Translations under genes and position numbers: made by a program
Shown: positions 16,705-25,362 of the stretch, piece by piece
Numbering within the stretch: the stretch's first letter is position 1
Layout of the letters: each line of letters begins with the position of its first letter
The notes under the pieces: generated by a model
Databases searched by the model: none
The model's input: the letters and a program-made list of their open reading frames with translations, nothing else
Told to the model about the DNA's origin: nothing
NCBI RefSeq assembly: GCF_947504105.1
Contig: NZ_CANNGP010000005.1
Span: 116,443 to 180,442, forward strand
Direction: 5' to 3'
DNA length: 64,000 nt
DNA from: an uncultured Tateyamaria sp.
GTDB lineage: Bacteria; Pseudomonadota; Alphaproteobacteria; Rhodobacterales; Rhodobacteraceae

Positions 16705-17717
16705 TGCCGGTCATAGGTCAAAAGCTGCACGTTCTTGCGTTCCCGCATCTTGGACGGCGTAAGGCCGTATTCGGCTTTGACCGCCTTTGTCATCGTTGTG
16801 CAAGACCCGAACCCGGCAGCCACCGCGATATCAATCATGGGCAAGAGCGACTCTTCGATCATCGTGCGGGCGCGTTTGACGCGCAAACGTTTGTAGAATC
16901 GTGCCGGTGTATCATTGAAGACGGTGCGAAACACCCGCTCGAGGTGACGGGTCGATACGCCGATGCGCGCGGTGATCTCGTCCATCGACAGCGGTTCGTT
17001 CACCGTGTCTTCCATCAGCCGGATCACTTCGGTCAGGCGCGCGTCAAAGAGCCCTTCGTTGTCGGCGATGCTTTTGGGTTGTTCCGCGTCACTCTTTCGG
17101 ATGGTTTGCAGCAGCAGGTGATTGCCCAACTCGGCCACCTGCGGGCTGGTCAGGTGCGGCGCGATCAAGCCCACCATCAGTTCAAGCGTGGCCCCTGCCC
17201 CAGCGGCCGTGATGATGCCGTCAGAGTTTTCGCTGAGATGCGTGGTGAGTTTCGGGTGGTACCCTGTTTCGACAAGGGGCGTGATATCGCGCCAATGGGT
17301 TGTGACACGGCCTGCAGGCGCTTTGGTCGCCTTGATGTAGCCGGTCGCGGCGTCCGACAACAGCACCACCGTGCGGGCCTTGCGTTGCATCGCACGGATG
17401 CGTGGCAACCAAGTTCCCTTGGCGGCGTTCCGACCGCCCACGACGACCATCATGTCCGCCAGCCGGTGATCCCCCACCGACGGCTCGCCGCGCACCAGCG
17501 CGCCCTGGTCGCTGGTCACGAAGCCCGGCGCATCGGTGCTGAACCGCCATGAAAAAAGAGCGCGCCCCAGCAGTGTATTGGCGGTTGCGAGCACGTGGGT
17601 GACTGACGACAGTTCGAGCCCGCTGAACCCCTTACTCACGTAGATTTCAATGTTCCGCGAGATGTCCGCATTTGTGATCTCCGCGGCCACATCGAAGCGG
17701 TTTTGCGCCTTGCCCAT
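16701..17717 (-). CDS. GlxA-type AraC-family transcriptional regulator
   Basis: About 338 residues: an N-terminal DJ-1/PfpI (class I amidotransferase-like) sensor domain (residues ~20-190) and a C-terminal AraC helix-turn-helix pair (ITARIGVSTRHLERVFR and DIAVAAGFGSCTTMTKAVKAEYG). This layout is shared by GbdR and related regulators of quaternary-amine breakdown, which respond to betaine-like ligands. ATG 17717 lies one base after the folD stop, so both are one operon; the track start at 17768 would run inside folD. It is a reasonable activator for the one-carbon cluster, but no direct target evidence is visible. Confidence 0.85.
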   Translation of the reverse strand: MGKAQNRFDVAAEITNADISRNIEIYVSKGFSGLELSSVTHVLATANTLLGRALFSWRFSTDAPGFVTSDQGALVRGEPSVGDHRLADMMVVVGGRNAAKGTWLPRIRAMQRKARTVVLLSDAATGYIKATKAPAGRVTTHWRDITPLVETGYHPKLTTHLSENSDGIITAAGAGATLELMVGLIAPHLTSPQVAELGNHLLLQTIRKSDAEQPKSIADNEGLFDARLTEVIRLMEDTVNEPLSMDEITARIGVSTRHLERVFRTVFNDTPARFYKRLRVKRARTMIEESLLPMIDIAVAAGFGSCTTMTKAVKAEYGLTPSKMRERKNVQLLTYDRH

Positions 17718-17718
17718 G

Positions 17719-18603
17719 TCAGTCCATCCATCCTGCCGCGACCTGCCGCTGGTGCGCGACCGTCGCATTGCGCATCAGGATCGCCACCGTGACCGGCCCA
17801 ACCCCACCCGGCACCGGGGTGATCCAGCCCGCGATCTCACCCACGGTATCGGTATCCACGTCACCCACGATCTTTGGCGTGCCGTCTGGTCCATCGATCT
17901 GATTGATCCCGATATCGATGACGGCAGCCCCCGGTTTGATCATGTCGGGTCCCAGAAAATGCGGGATGCCCACGGCCACAACGACCACGTCCGCACGGCG
18001 CGAGTGCATCGCAACCGACCGTGTCAGGTGGTGGCAGACGGTGACTGTCGCCCCCTCGGCCATCAGCATCATGGCCGCCGGTTTTCCGACGATTTCCGAA
18101 TGGCCGATCATCACAACTTCGAGCCCCTTGAGGTCGAGCCCCGTTGCCTTGATCAACTCAACGCTGGCGGCCGCCGTACACGGGGCCAGCGCCACGTCTG
18201 AATAGACGATATTGCCGATCGACGCAGGGTTCATCCCCTCGACATCCTTGAGCGGGTGGATCGCCGATTGCAGCGAGCGCAGGTTGATATGCGCGAGCAC
18301 AGGGCGTTGCAGAATGATGCCAAGCGTTTCCGCGTCGTCGTTCATGGCCTGAATACGCGCCTTGGCGTCTTCCTGCGTGATATTCTTTGGCCAGAATTGC
18401 GTCTCGAATGGCAAACCAGCGCGTTCTGCACCCCGTGTCTGGTTGCGTACATAGACCTCGATTTCGGGCACGTCGCCAATAGAGACCGAAACCAGGCGCG
18501 CGACCGACGGGTTGGCCAGAACGTAGGCTTGGCATTCGTTCAGGATGCGTGCCGCTATCGCGCGCCCGTCGATGTGGCAGTGGGTCGAAGCGCCGTCTTT
18601 CAA
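17719..18603 (-). CDS. folD: Bifunctional methylene-THF dehydrogenase / methenyl-THF cyclohydrolase
   Basis: Converts 5,10-methylene-THF, produced by DmmD, Tdm and N-methylglutamate oxidation, to 10-formyl-THF with NADP reduction. FolD signatures include HIDGRAIAARI near the N-terminus, VVMIGHSEIVGKPAAMML (NADP site) and PGGVGPVTVAIL near the C-terminus. The track start at 18756 would place the promoter motif inside the gene; a TTG at 18603 with GGGGA 5 bases upstream gives a normal 294-residue FolD, so I prefer it. Position in the cluster suggests a second, pathway-specific folD; whether another copy exists is outside the window. Confidence 0.9.
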   Translation of the reverse strand: MKDGASTHCHIDGRAIAARILNECQAYVLANPSVARLVSVSIGDVPEIEVYVRNQTRGAERAGLPFETQFWPKNITQEDAKARIQAMNDDAETLGIILQRPVLAHINLRSLQSAIHPLKDVEGMNPASIGNIVYSDVALAPCTAAASVELIKATGLDLKGLEVVMIGHSEIVGKPAAMMLMAEGATVTVCHHLTRSVAMHSRRADVVVVAVGIPHFLGPDMIKPGAAVIDIGINQIDGPDGTPKIVGDVDTDTVGEIAGWITPVPGGVGPVTVAILMRNATVAHQRQVAAGWMD

Positions 18604-18663
18604 AGAGTTCCCCAATTCGTTTGGCAAGGAGTGCGGATCAAACGCTGGCAGAATATTTCCCAG

Positions 18664-18686
18664 TGTGCAACTTTTTTTACTTACAG
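18664..18686 (-). promoter_or_regulatory. Candidate shared operator, site D (folD promoter)
   Basis: TGCAACTTTTTTTACTTACAG, 63-83 bases before the proposed folD TTG. TGCAACTTTTTTT is identical to site A, and TGCAA-N8-ACTTACAG is identical in form to site C. Two independent matches to different members make chance less likely. Confidence 0.55.
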
Positions 18687-18860
18687 TACGCTTTGAATGG
18701 TTGAAATTTGTCCGCAAATCCGCCCATACCTTACGGGAACGCCACGAGCTTGGCATACAACCCTGTTGTCGGTCAGCTACGAAGGCGGCAAAACATGTCG
18801 TTTACGATCTGCTTTCTCTGGCCGTTCACGCGCGCAGTTTGAACGACGTTTCGTGTTGAT

Positions 18861-19421
18861 TCAATTCGTGAAGCGCAAGTCTGATGACGCGAGCACATGC
18901 CCATCGAGCGCCAACATCATCTGCTGCCAGTCCACGGTGGGATCATCCACCGACGGAAGTGCTGTGGGTTTTGCGTCCAGCGCATAGACGGTGATGATGT
19001 ATTCATGGGCCGGACCGGGTGGCGAACAGGGCGGCGTGTAGCCGACGCCCCGCATGTCCTTGTCTGCCCCTTCATCCCCGATCGAGCCCGGATTACCACG
19101 TTCCAGAGTGCTCGTGGTCGCAGGAAGGTTCCACAACAACCAGTAGTGGCTGGGCGTATCGACCCCTTCAAGCGTTCCTCGCGGATAGTGATGCATGGAA
19201 ACGGCGATGCTTCTGGTACCCTCAGGTGTGTCGGACCATGCAAGCGGAGGAGAAAGACCATCCCCACCATCGCGTGTGCACTTCAGATCGGCGGGCAGTG
19301 ATCCACCGGGGTCAATGACTGGACTGGTCAGGGCGAAACCGTCCTGCGCAAGTGCTGCGCTGGCCAGGAACCACGTGATGAAAAACGGGCTGGAAAGAGG
19401 CAGTGTCGCCAAAGGTCTCAT
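18861..19421 (-). CDS. YbhB/YbcL-family (PEBP-like) exported protein
   Basis: 186 residues with a signal peptide (MRPLATLPLSSPFFITWFLASAALAQ) followed by a phosphatidylethanolamine-binding-protein fold: PPLAWSDTPEGTRSIAVSM, HYWLLWNLPA and GVGYTPPCSPPGPAHEYIITVYAL are the familiar PEBP blocks around the anion-binding site. The bacterial members have no settled biochemical role. It stands alone between the folD promoter region and the decayed regulator gene. The 257 bases upstream of folD on its left (18604-18860) hold operator D and otherwise show nothing I can name. Confidence 0.88.
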   Translation of the reverse strand: MRPLATLPLSSPFFITWFLASAALAQDGFALTSPVIDPGGSLPADLKCTRDGGDGLSPPLAWSDTPEGTRSIAVSMHHYPRGTLEGVDTPSHYWLLWNLPATTSTLERGNPGSIGDEGADKDMRGVGYTPPCSPPGPAHEYIITVYALDAKPTALPSVDDPTVDWQQMMLALDGHVLASSDLRFTN

Positions 19422-19761
19422 CGCAACACCTTTTGGGGAAAGTACCGACCAGTGTTGGCAACAGGCGAAAGGCGGAAGACCGGCGTCACCTTCGCCGACG
19501 CAACCCGAGCCATTTCAGGCAAAGCACTTCGAGAAGTCCGACGTCGGGGCAACATTGGCATAAGCGTCCTCCGAATCTCAGGTTGTCTGCATTGAACGTG
19601 CAGGCACGGGGTTTCCGTCGGTCGTTGAACGCATTGCTTGCCAGAGAACGTGTACGGGCCGGTTGCAGCGCTCTGACGACAGACCACCATGCGCACCGCT
19701 GGAACTGTGATACAGGTGCTGCGCGGCAATATCAGATGAAGAAAATGACGCGCTGCGCACG
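19422..19761. other. Gene-free stretch before the decayed oxyR-like gene
   Basis: No convincing coding frame or hairpin was seen. Short ORFs on both strands here (for example 19403-19765 and 19418-19729) have no recognisable features and overlap each other. It may be debris of the same decay that hit the neighbouring LysR-type gene. Confidence 0.5.
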
Positions 19762-20177
19762 ATGAATTTACGAGACCTGGAATATGTTTTGGCAGTTACA
19801 AAAGTCGGAAATTTCAGCAGTGCCTGAGATGTGTGCCACGTTTCGCAACCCGCGCTGTCCAACCAGATCGGGAAGTCGGAAAAGAGCAGGGAATAGGCAT
19901 CTGCATTCCAATACGCGACGAAACACGGCTGACGGCCTTTGGTCGACCCGTCGTCACGATTGCCGAAGATATGCTGTTCGGCGCACAAAGCATCAAAGAT
20001 GCAGCGACAGAATTTCCTGATCCAGAGGCTGTGTCGTTCCATATTTGCCTAACAACGACACTTGCCCCGGAGCTGACCAAGCACTTTATGGAACCGTTCA
20101 ACGAACTATCCTCGAACATGCGGGTTACGATGATCGAGGACCTGCCCCAAAACCAAGGTTCCGAATGGTGGCGCTGA
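19762..20177 (+). pseudogene. Decayed LysR-family regulator, OxyR-like
   Basis: ATG 19762 opens MNLRDLEYVLAVTKVGNFSSA, a typical OxyR-like LysR start, but a TGA follows at once. The same frame continues DVCHVSQPALSNQIGKSEK, the recognition-helix region, and then stops again; the following LysR-like sequence resumes in another frame (EQGIGICIPIRDETRLTAFG, then AEDMLFGAQSIKDAA and an effector-domain-like MRVTMIEDLPQNQG) until a stop at 20177. So there is at least one nonsense change and one frameshift, and the last two thirds of a normal ~300-residue protein is largely missing. Clearly non-functional. Confidence 0.8.
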
Positions 20178-20323
20178 CGTCGCAACCCTGATTGAATGGC
20201 CATGGAGTTATCGCTCTGATCCGCGCAAGTAATTGCCGCGAGCTGAGCGAGCCTTGGCATCCCGCGTATTGCGACCTACTGTGAACAGGTGTCGCCACCA
20301 GCACGCCTGCATCGAGGCTTTTC

Positions 20324-21088
20324 ATGGATATCAAAGACAAGATTGTAGTTGTCACGGGCGCAGCCGGCGGCATTGGACGCGCGCTTTGCATCGCTTTTGC
20401 TGATGCGGGCGCAAAACACGTTGTCTGCGCCGACAAAGACATTGCAGGAACGGAAGAAACTGCACGCAATATCAATGGCACAACGGTCGAAGCTGATGTT
20501 TCGAATGAGGAACAGATCAAAACACTGATCGACAACACGGAAACGACTGTCGGTCCAATCGACATTTTCTGTTCCAACGCAGGCGTATTGGTTGAAGGCG
20601 GTGCAGATGCACCCGATACGGACTGGCAACGGTTGTGGGATATCAATGTGATGGCGCATGTGTGGGCCGCCCGGCATGTTGTACCGCTGATGACCAAGCG
20701 CAGTGGCGGCTATTTGCTGAACACGGCGTCAGCGGCTGGCCTGTTGAACCAGATCGGCTCTGCGCCCTACGGCGTGACAAAACACGCCGCCGTTGGCCTT
20801 GCAGAATGGCTGGCCATCACACACGGGGACGCAGGCATCAAGGTATCTGTATTGTGCCCACAGGCCGTGCGCACCGCAATGACCGAAGGCCACGAAGACC
20901 ACGTCGCAGCAATCGACGGGATGCTTGAACCGGAGGATGCCGCCAAGGCCTGTCTTAACGCCATTCGGGATGAAACGTTCCTGGTCTTGCCGCACGCAAA
21001 TGTGCGTAAGTACATGCAACTCAAGACAGCTGATTATGACCGCTGGATTGTCGGGATGCAGAAATTGAACCGTGCCTACACGGCTTAA
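20324..21088 (+). CDS. SDR family NAD(P)-dependent oxidoreductase
   Basis: 254 residues with a classical short-chain dehydrogenase pattern: cofactor motif TGAAGGIGRA near residue 12, SNAG motif, and catalytic Ser...YGVTK. The aspartate in VVCADKD after the second strand suggests NAD over NADP. The C-terminus (REETFLVLPHANVRKYM-like segment) is hydrophilic. Substrate not predictable. Its stop overlaps that of the convergent thioesterase gene by four bases; no gene precedes it on the same strand except the pseudogene. Confidence 0.87.
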   Translation: MDIKDKIVVVTGAAGGIGRALCIAFADAGAKHVVCADKDIAGTEETARNINGTTVEADVSNEEQIKTLIDNTETTVGPIDIFCSNAGVLVEGGADAPDTDWQRLWDINVMAHVWAARHVVPLMTKRSGGYLLNTASAAGLLNQIGSAPYGVTKHAAVGLAEWLAITHGDAGIKVSVLCPQAVRTAMTEGHEDHVAAIDGMLEPEDAAKACLNAIRDETFLVLPHANVRKYMQLKTADYDRWIVGMQKLNRAYTA

Positions 21089-21954
21089 GCTTTTGGCGTG
21101 ATCGGCCGAATGAGCCCCTCTTGGGCCACAGAGGCAACCAGAGTTCCATGCTTGTCGTAGATCATGCCGCGGTTGAAGCCCCTGCCCTTGCCCGACCACG
21201 GGCTGTCCATGGTGTACAAGTGCCAATCGCAGAACTCTGCCGGGGCGTGGAACCACATGGCGTGATCCAGGCTTGCTGCCATCACGCGACCCGTAAACCA
21301 GGTTTGCCCATGAGGACGCAAAGCAGTCCCCAGCAAGTTCAGATCTGACGCATAGGCCAGAAGACAGTGTTGCAATTGTGGGCTGATGCCACGCGCGGCT
21401 GCCATGCGGAACCACAGGTGGCTGCGGTCATCCATTGGCTCCGGAGTGAAAAAATCGCGCGGTGCGACCTCTCGGATATCAATCGGGCGCGGGCGCAGGA
21501 ACTCTTCATGGAACTTCGCAGGTATCCGATCCACCACGGCTTCGCGTAGCGTTGTGCGGTCGGACAGGTGGTCTGGGCCTTCGACATCCGGCATGGGGTG
21601 TTGGTGCGACCAGCCGTCTTCATCCGCGTGAAAGGATGCCGACATGTTCAGGATCTGCCGCCCATGCTGGATAGCAACAACGCGGCGCGTGGTAAAACTG
21701 CCGCCGTCGCGCGCCCGGTCGACCTGGTAGATGACCGGGATGGACGGATCGCCCGGACGGATAAAGTAGGCATGCAACGAATGGCACAACCGGTCCTCGA
21801 CTGTGCGATAAGCTGCCGCTAATGCCTGCCCGATCACCTGACCGCCAAAAATGCGCGTGGGTGTCTCGCCACCCTGCCCGGTTCCACGGAACAAATCGAC
21901 TTCAAGCCGCTCTACGGCGAGAAGGTCCAACAACGTCTGATGTGCATCTGTCAT
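21085..21954 (-). CDS. tesB: Acyl-CoA thioesterase II
   Basis: Cytoplasmic double-hotdog enzyme that hydrolyses medium- and long-chain acyl-CoA. The 289-residue length is standard. Visible blocks: RIFGGQVIGQALAAAYRTV (N-terminal hotdog), GDPSIPVIYQVDRARDGGSFTTRRV, and the C-terminal ASLDHAMWFHAPAEFCDWHLYTMDSP with the catalytic aspartate, followed by GRGFNRGMIYD. It lies 13 bases downstream of the serine-hydrolase gene on the same strand, so the two are probably one transcript. Confidence 0.92.
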   Translation of the reverse strand: MTDAHQTLLDLLAVERLEVDLFRGTGQGGETPTRIFGGQVIGQALAAAYRTVEDRLCHSLHAYFIRPGDPSIPVIYQVDRARDGGSFTTRRVVAIQHGRQILNMSASFHADEDGWSHQHPMPDVEGPDHLSDRTTLREAVVDRIPAKFHEEFLRPRPIDIREVAPRDFFTPEPMDDRSHLWFRMAAARGISPQLQHCLLAYASDLNLLGTALRPHGQTWFTGRVMAASLDHAMWFHAPAEFCDWHLYTMDSPWSGKGRGFNRGMIYDKHGTLVASVAQEGLIRPITPKA

Positions 21955-21967
21955 GGATTTTGTCCTG

Positions 21968-23176
21968 TCACATCAATGCACCATGCACCAGCGCTTTGAG
22001 TTCGGCCCGCGCCGGGTAGCTTGAAGATGGACTGAGTTGAGTAAAGAACACGACGCTCAGGTCATGCGCCCGGTCGACCCAGAAAAAGGTGGACGCCATG
22101 CCACCCCAGCTGAAGTCCCCGATGGAAGACTGCACCCGACTGCGCGCCGGGTCTATGACAACCGCACCGCCAATCCCGAACCCCATCCCCTCCATCGGCT
22201 GTTCGGCAAAGCTGGCAGGGCCAAGGCTCGCGATGTCGCCAGCCAAGTGGTTCGACATCATGAATTCGGCGGTCGAGGATGAGATCAACCCCTGCCCTCG
22301 TTCCCGCAAACACTCGGCGAATGCCATGTAGTCGTCGATTGTCCCGACCAGACCGCCGCCGCCGCTGAAACAGGTGGTGCGCCGGAACGGAGAGTGTGCA
22401 GCAGCATCAAAGAGCCTGAGCGAACTGTCACCATTTGCGGTGGTGTTCAGGTCCATCGCATCCCCGGCAAGCGGTGTATAGAGACTGGCAAATCGGCCGA
22501 GCGTGTCGTCTGGTACCGAAAACCCGGTATCCTCCATGCCAAGTGGATCCAGCACGCGTTCGCGGAACACGTGATCAAGCGATTGACCCGTGACGACCTC
22601 GATTACCCGGCCAATCACATCGATGCCAACTGAGTATTCCCAGCGTTGCCTCGGCGCGAACGCCAGCGGCAAGCCAGCCAGCGCGTTACATTGTTCGGCC
22701 AATGTACCAGAGGTGGGTTTGAACAGAAGATCCAGATCCGCCATTGCCTCGGGCAGAACACCGGGATTGAACGGGTAGCTCAGCCCCGATCGGTGCGTGA
22801 GCAGCTGGTGCAGTGTCGGGGTTGCACAGGGTTCCGTCTGTGTCAGATCGACGGCACCGGTCCGAAGCGCACGCATTTCGCCAAACGCGGGCAGGAAACG
22901 GGACAGCGGTGCGTCCAGATGCAGAGCGCCTTCCTCGACCAGCATCATGAGGATCAAGGATGTGATGGGTTTGGTCATCGAATATAGACGTGCCACGGTG
23001 TTCCGATCAAAATCGGTCCCGGTCACAAGGTCGCGCACACCGGATTGAGCGAACAGCATTTCCTGCCCATGTTGATGGATCAGGACGGACAAGCCGGCAA
23101 ATCTCTGCTCTGATGTGTAACGATCTGCCCAGGTCTGGATACGGAAAAGGCGGTTCGGATCGAGGGTCAGTGACAT
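21968..23176 (-). CDS. Serine hydrolase of the beta-lactamase/CubicO family
   Basis: About 402 residues from ATG 23176 (MSLTLDPNRLF); the track ORF adds 13 unlikely residues. The serine-lysine motif SMTK (in LYSMTKPITSL), the tyrosine motif YSVG (in WEYSVGIDVIGRVIE) and a late HxG-like region are those of class C beta-lactamase-like esterases and peptidases. No signal peptide is evident, so it is probably a cytoplasmic esterase, not a resistance enzyme. It precedes tesB. Substrate unknown. Confidence 0.87.
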   Translation of the reverse strand: MSLTLDPNRLFRIQTWADRYTSEQRFAGLSVLIHQHGQEMLFAQSGVRDLVTGTDFDRNTVARLYSMTKPITSLILMMLVEEGALHLDAPLSRFLPAFGEMRALRTGAVDLTQTEPCATPTLHQLLTHRSGLSYPFNPGVLPEAMADLDLLFKPTSGTLAEQCNALAGLPLAFAPRQRWEYSVGIDVIGRVIEVVTGQSLDHVFRERVLDPLGMEDTGFSVPDDTLGRFASLYTPLAGDAMDLNTTANGDSSLRLFDAAAHSPFRRTTCFSGGGGLVGTIDDYMAFAECLRERGQGLISSSTAEFMMSNHLAGDIASLGPASFAEQPMEGMGFGIGGAVVIDPARSRVQSSIGDFSWGGMASTFFWVDRAHDLSVVFFTQLSPSSSYPARAELKALVHGALM

Positions 23177-23253
23177 TCCGCCACGATACGAGGCCACGCG
23201 GCCTTGCCAAGACAAAAGACAGGACGATAGCCTGAAGTTGAGGGAGGATTACT

Positions 23254-23865
23254 ATGCTCAAGCTTTATTTCGCGCCGCGCAGCCGAGCCATACGGGTCGC
23301 CTGGCTTCTCGAAGAGATGCAGCTGGACTACGAGCTTGAAACCTATGCCCTCGGCGATCCTGCCATGCGCAGTCCGGAGTACCGCGCAGATATTCATCCG
23401 ATGGGCCGGGTCCCGGTACTTGTTGATGGCGACGTGCAAATCATGGAAAGCGGCGCGATCCTTGAATACCTTGTGACGCGGCATGGCGATGGCCGGTTCC
23501 GACCGGCTGTGGGCAGCAACGCGTATCCCGCCTATTTGCAATGGCTGCATTACTCGGAAGGCATGCTGATGCCGCAAGTGAACAGCTATATGGTCGAAAC
23601 GTTCTTTTTGCCGCCCGAACGACAGTCCGAAATCCATGCAAAGCGAGCGAAAAAGCTGCTCGGACAGATGTTGGGGCCCATCGATGTGGCGCTGAATGGG
23701 AAAGATTACCTGGCGGGCGACTTCTCGGCGGCGGATATCATGACCGGGTCAGCGGCGATCTCGGCCAAAGGTATTGGGATCGACCTGTCACAGATGCCGC
23801 GGCTGGCTGCATATGTTGATCGGCTGATGATGCGGCCAGCATACAAGGTCGCCGCCGCACTGTGA
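23254..23865 (+). CDS. Glutathione S-transferase family protein
   Basis: 203 residues with a thioredoxin-like N-terminal domain (LKLYFAPRSRAIRVAWLLEE, with a serine/arginine pair where the catalytic residue usually sits; then VPVLVDGDVQIMESGAILEYL, the cis-proline and glutathione gamma-glutamyl site) and a helical C-terminal domain (FSAADIMTGSA). It is a beta/nu-like GST. GGGAGG lies before the ATG. It is divergent from the serine hydrolase and convergent with the ABC-transporter operon; a detoxification or isomerase role is possible. Confidence 0.9.
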   Translation: MLKLYFAPRSRAIRVAWLLEEMQLDYELETYALGDPAMRSPEYRADIHPMGRVPVLVDGDVQIMESGAILEYLVTRHGDGRFRPAVGSNAYPAYLQWLHYSEGMLMPQVNSYMVETFFLPPERQSEIHAKRAKKLLGQMLGPIDVALNGKDYLAGDFSAADIMTGSAAISAKGIGIDLSQMPRLAAYVDRLMMRPAYKVAAAL

Positions 23866-23905
23866 CCCAACGGTCGCGGTCACCCCAGAGGTGGTGTCAA
23901 GCCAA

Positions 23906-24607
23906 TTAGACTTCCAACCACTCTTTGCGGATGTCATCACGCGCCTTCAGGTCGTCTGGTGTACCGTCAAACACTACCTGCCCGTGCCCCATGACATAGA
24001 CGCGGTGCGCGATGTCGAGCGCGATCGAGAGCTTCTGTTCCACCAGCAACGTCGCAATCCCGCGTTTCGCGATTTCCTGAAGCAAATGGGCCACGCGCTG
24101 TACCATTTGCGGGGAAAGCCCTTCGGTGGGTTCGTCAATCATGACCAGGTCCGGGTCACCCATCAGCGTTCTGCACATGGTCAGCATCTGTTGTTCCCCG
24201 CCTGACAGCACCGATGCTTCCACATCGGCGCGACGGGAGAGGTTTTCGAACATGTCGAACATGTCCTGCATCGACCAGCGTCCCTGCCCGTCTTTCTGCC
24301 CGGGTTTCAGGCCGAGAATAAGGTTCTGCCGCGTTGTGAGACCGGGAAAGATATCACGGTTTTCAGGCACATAGCCGATGCCGAGATTGGCGACTTCGTA
24401 GGCTTTCTTGCCCGCAATCTCCTGTCCGCGAAACTTGACCGAGCCGTGCGGTTCCACTTCCCCCATCACAGCCTTGCACGTGGTCGACCGTCCCACGCCA
24501 TTGCGGCCCAGCAGGGCCACGATCTCACCCTCTTCGATCTGAATGTTAACGCCTTGAAGGATGTGGGATTTGCCGTAATAGGCATGCAGGTCAGTGACAT
24601 CGAGCAT
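23906..24607 (-). CDS. livF: Branched-chain-amino-acid-type ABC transporter ATPase (LivF-like)
   Basis: One of two cytoplasmic ATPases of a HAAT-family importer; 233 residues. Signature VLSGGEQQMLTMCRTL and Walker B DLVMIDEPTEGLS are normal. The Walker A reads GRNGVGRST, with arginine where lysine usually contacts ATP phosphate. The codon CGG is clear, and the same variant is, from memory, common in a LivF subgroup, so it is probably functional. It overlaps livG by one base. The substrate may not be an amino acid. Confidence 0.9.
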   Translation of the reverse strand: MLDVTDLHAYYGKSHILQGVNIQIEEGEIVALLGRNGVGRSTTCKAVMGEVEPHGSVKFRGQEIAGKKAYEVANLGIGYVPENRDIFPGLTTRQNLILGLKPGQKDGQGRWSMQDMFDMFENLSRRADVEASVLSGGEQQMLTMCRTLMGDPDLVMIDEPTEGLSPQMVQRVAHLLQEIAKRGIATLLVEQKLSIALDIAHRVYVMGHGQVVFDGTPDDLKARDDIRKEWLEV

Positions 24608-25362
24608 CAGTGTGCCTCCAGTGCTTCGCCAAGGTAGGCTTCCTGAACCTTGGGGTTGGCCCGTACCGCCTCGGGCGTGCCTGTGGCGATGATTTCGCCG
24701 TAGACCAACACCGATATCTGGTCCGCCAGGCCAAAGACGACACCCATGTCATGTTCGACCATCACAAGCGTCTTGCCTGTCGTCACCGTGCGGATCAAAT
24801 CGACGATATAGTCGGTTTCCGAGTGGCTCATCCCAGCGGTGGGTTCGTCCAGCATGATAACATCCGCCCCACCTGCGATCGTGATCCCAATCTCAAGCGC
24901 GCGCTGTTCGGCATAGCTGAGCACGCCAGCCGGCAAATCGCGGCGGGCGGTCAGGTTGATTTGTTCGAGGATCTGGTCTGCCCCGTTGGTCAGTGCGCGG
25001 CTGCGCCCTACCATGGACCAGAAATTGTAACGGTACCCCATGGACCAGAGCAGCGAACACCGCACGTTTTCAAATACCGTCATCTTGGGAAAGATGTTGG
25101 TGATCTGAAAACTGCGCGACAGGCCCATGCGGTTGATTTGAAATGGGGCTTTGCCTGCCAGATCCTGCCCGTGCAGGCGGATTGCTCCGTCGGACTGGGG
25201 AAAGCGACCCGTGATCAAGTTGAAAAGCGTCGATTTACCTGCCCCGTTGGGCCCGATGATCGCGTGTCGTTCACCCTTGCCGATGCTGAGGTCCACACCG
25301 CGAATGATCTCGGTTTGACCAAAGGACTTCTTGAGCCCGTCTAGTTCCAGCGCGGCGCTCAT
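24607..25362 (-). CDS. livG: Branched-chain-amino-acid-type ABC transporter ATPase (LivG-like)
   Basis: Second ATPase of the same importer, 251 residues. Walker A is canonical (IIGPNGAGKSTLFN). The ABC signature is divergent: LSYAEQRALEIG, as is usual for LivG, and Walker B reads VIMLDEPTAGMS with a following histidine switch (MVEHDM). It overlaps livM (ATGA type) and livF. Because LivF carries an arginine Walker A, this subunit may provide the stronger ATP site. Confidence 0.93.
   Translation of the reverse strand: MSAALELDGLKKSFGQTEIIRGVDLSIGKGERHAIIGPNGAGKSTLFNLITGRFPQSDGAIRLHGQDLAGKAPFQINRMGLSRSFQITNIFPKMTVFENVRCSLLWSMGYRYNFWSMVGRSRALTNGADQILEQINLTARRDLPAGVLSYAEQRALEIGITIAGGADVIMLDEPTAGMSHSETDYIVDLIRTVTTGKTLVMVEHDMGVVFGLADQISVLVYGEIIATGTPEAVRANPKVQEAYLGEALEAH

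Noticed and set aside
16653-17552. 299-residue plus-strand ORF over the AraC-type gene
   Set aside because: Antisense to a complete GlxA-like protein; no motif seen.
20125-20697. 190-residue minus-strand ORF over the SDR gene and pseudogene end
   Set aside because: It covers the SDR cofactor region in antisense and lacks features.
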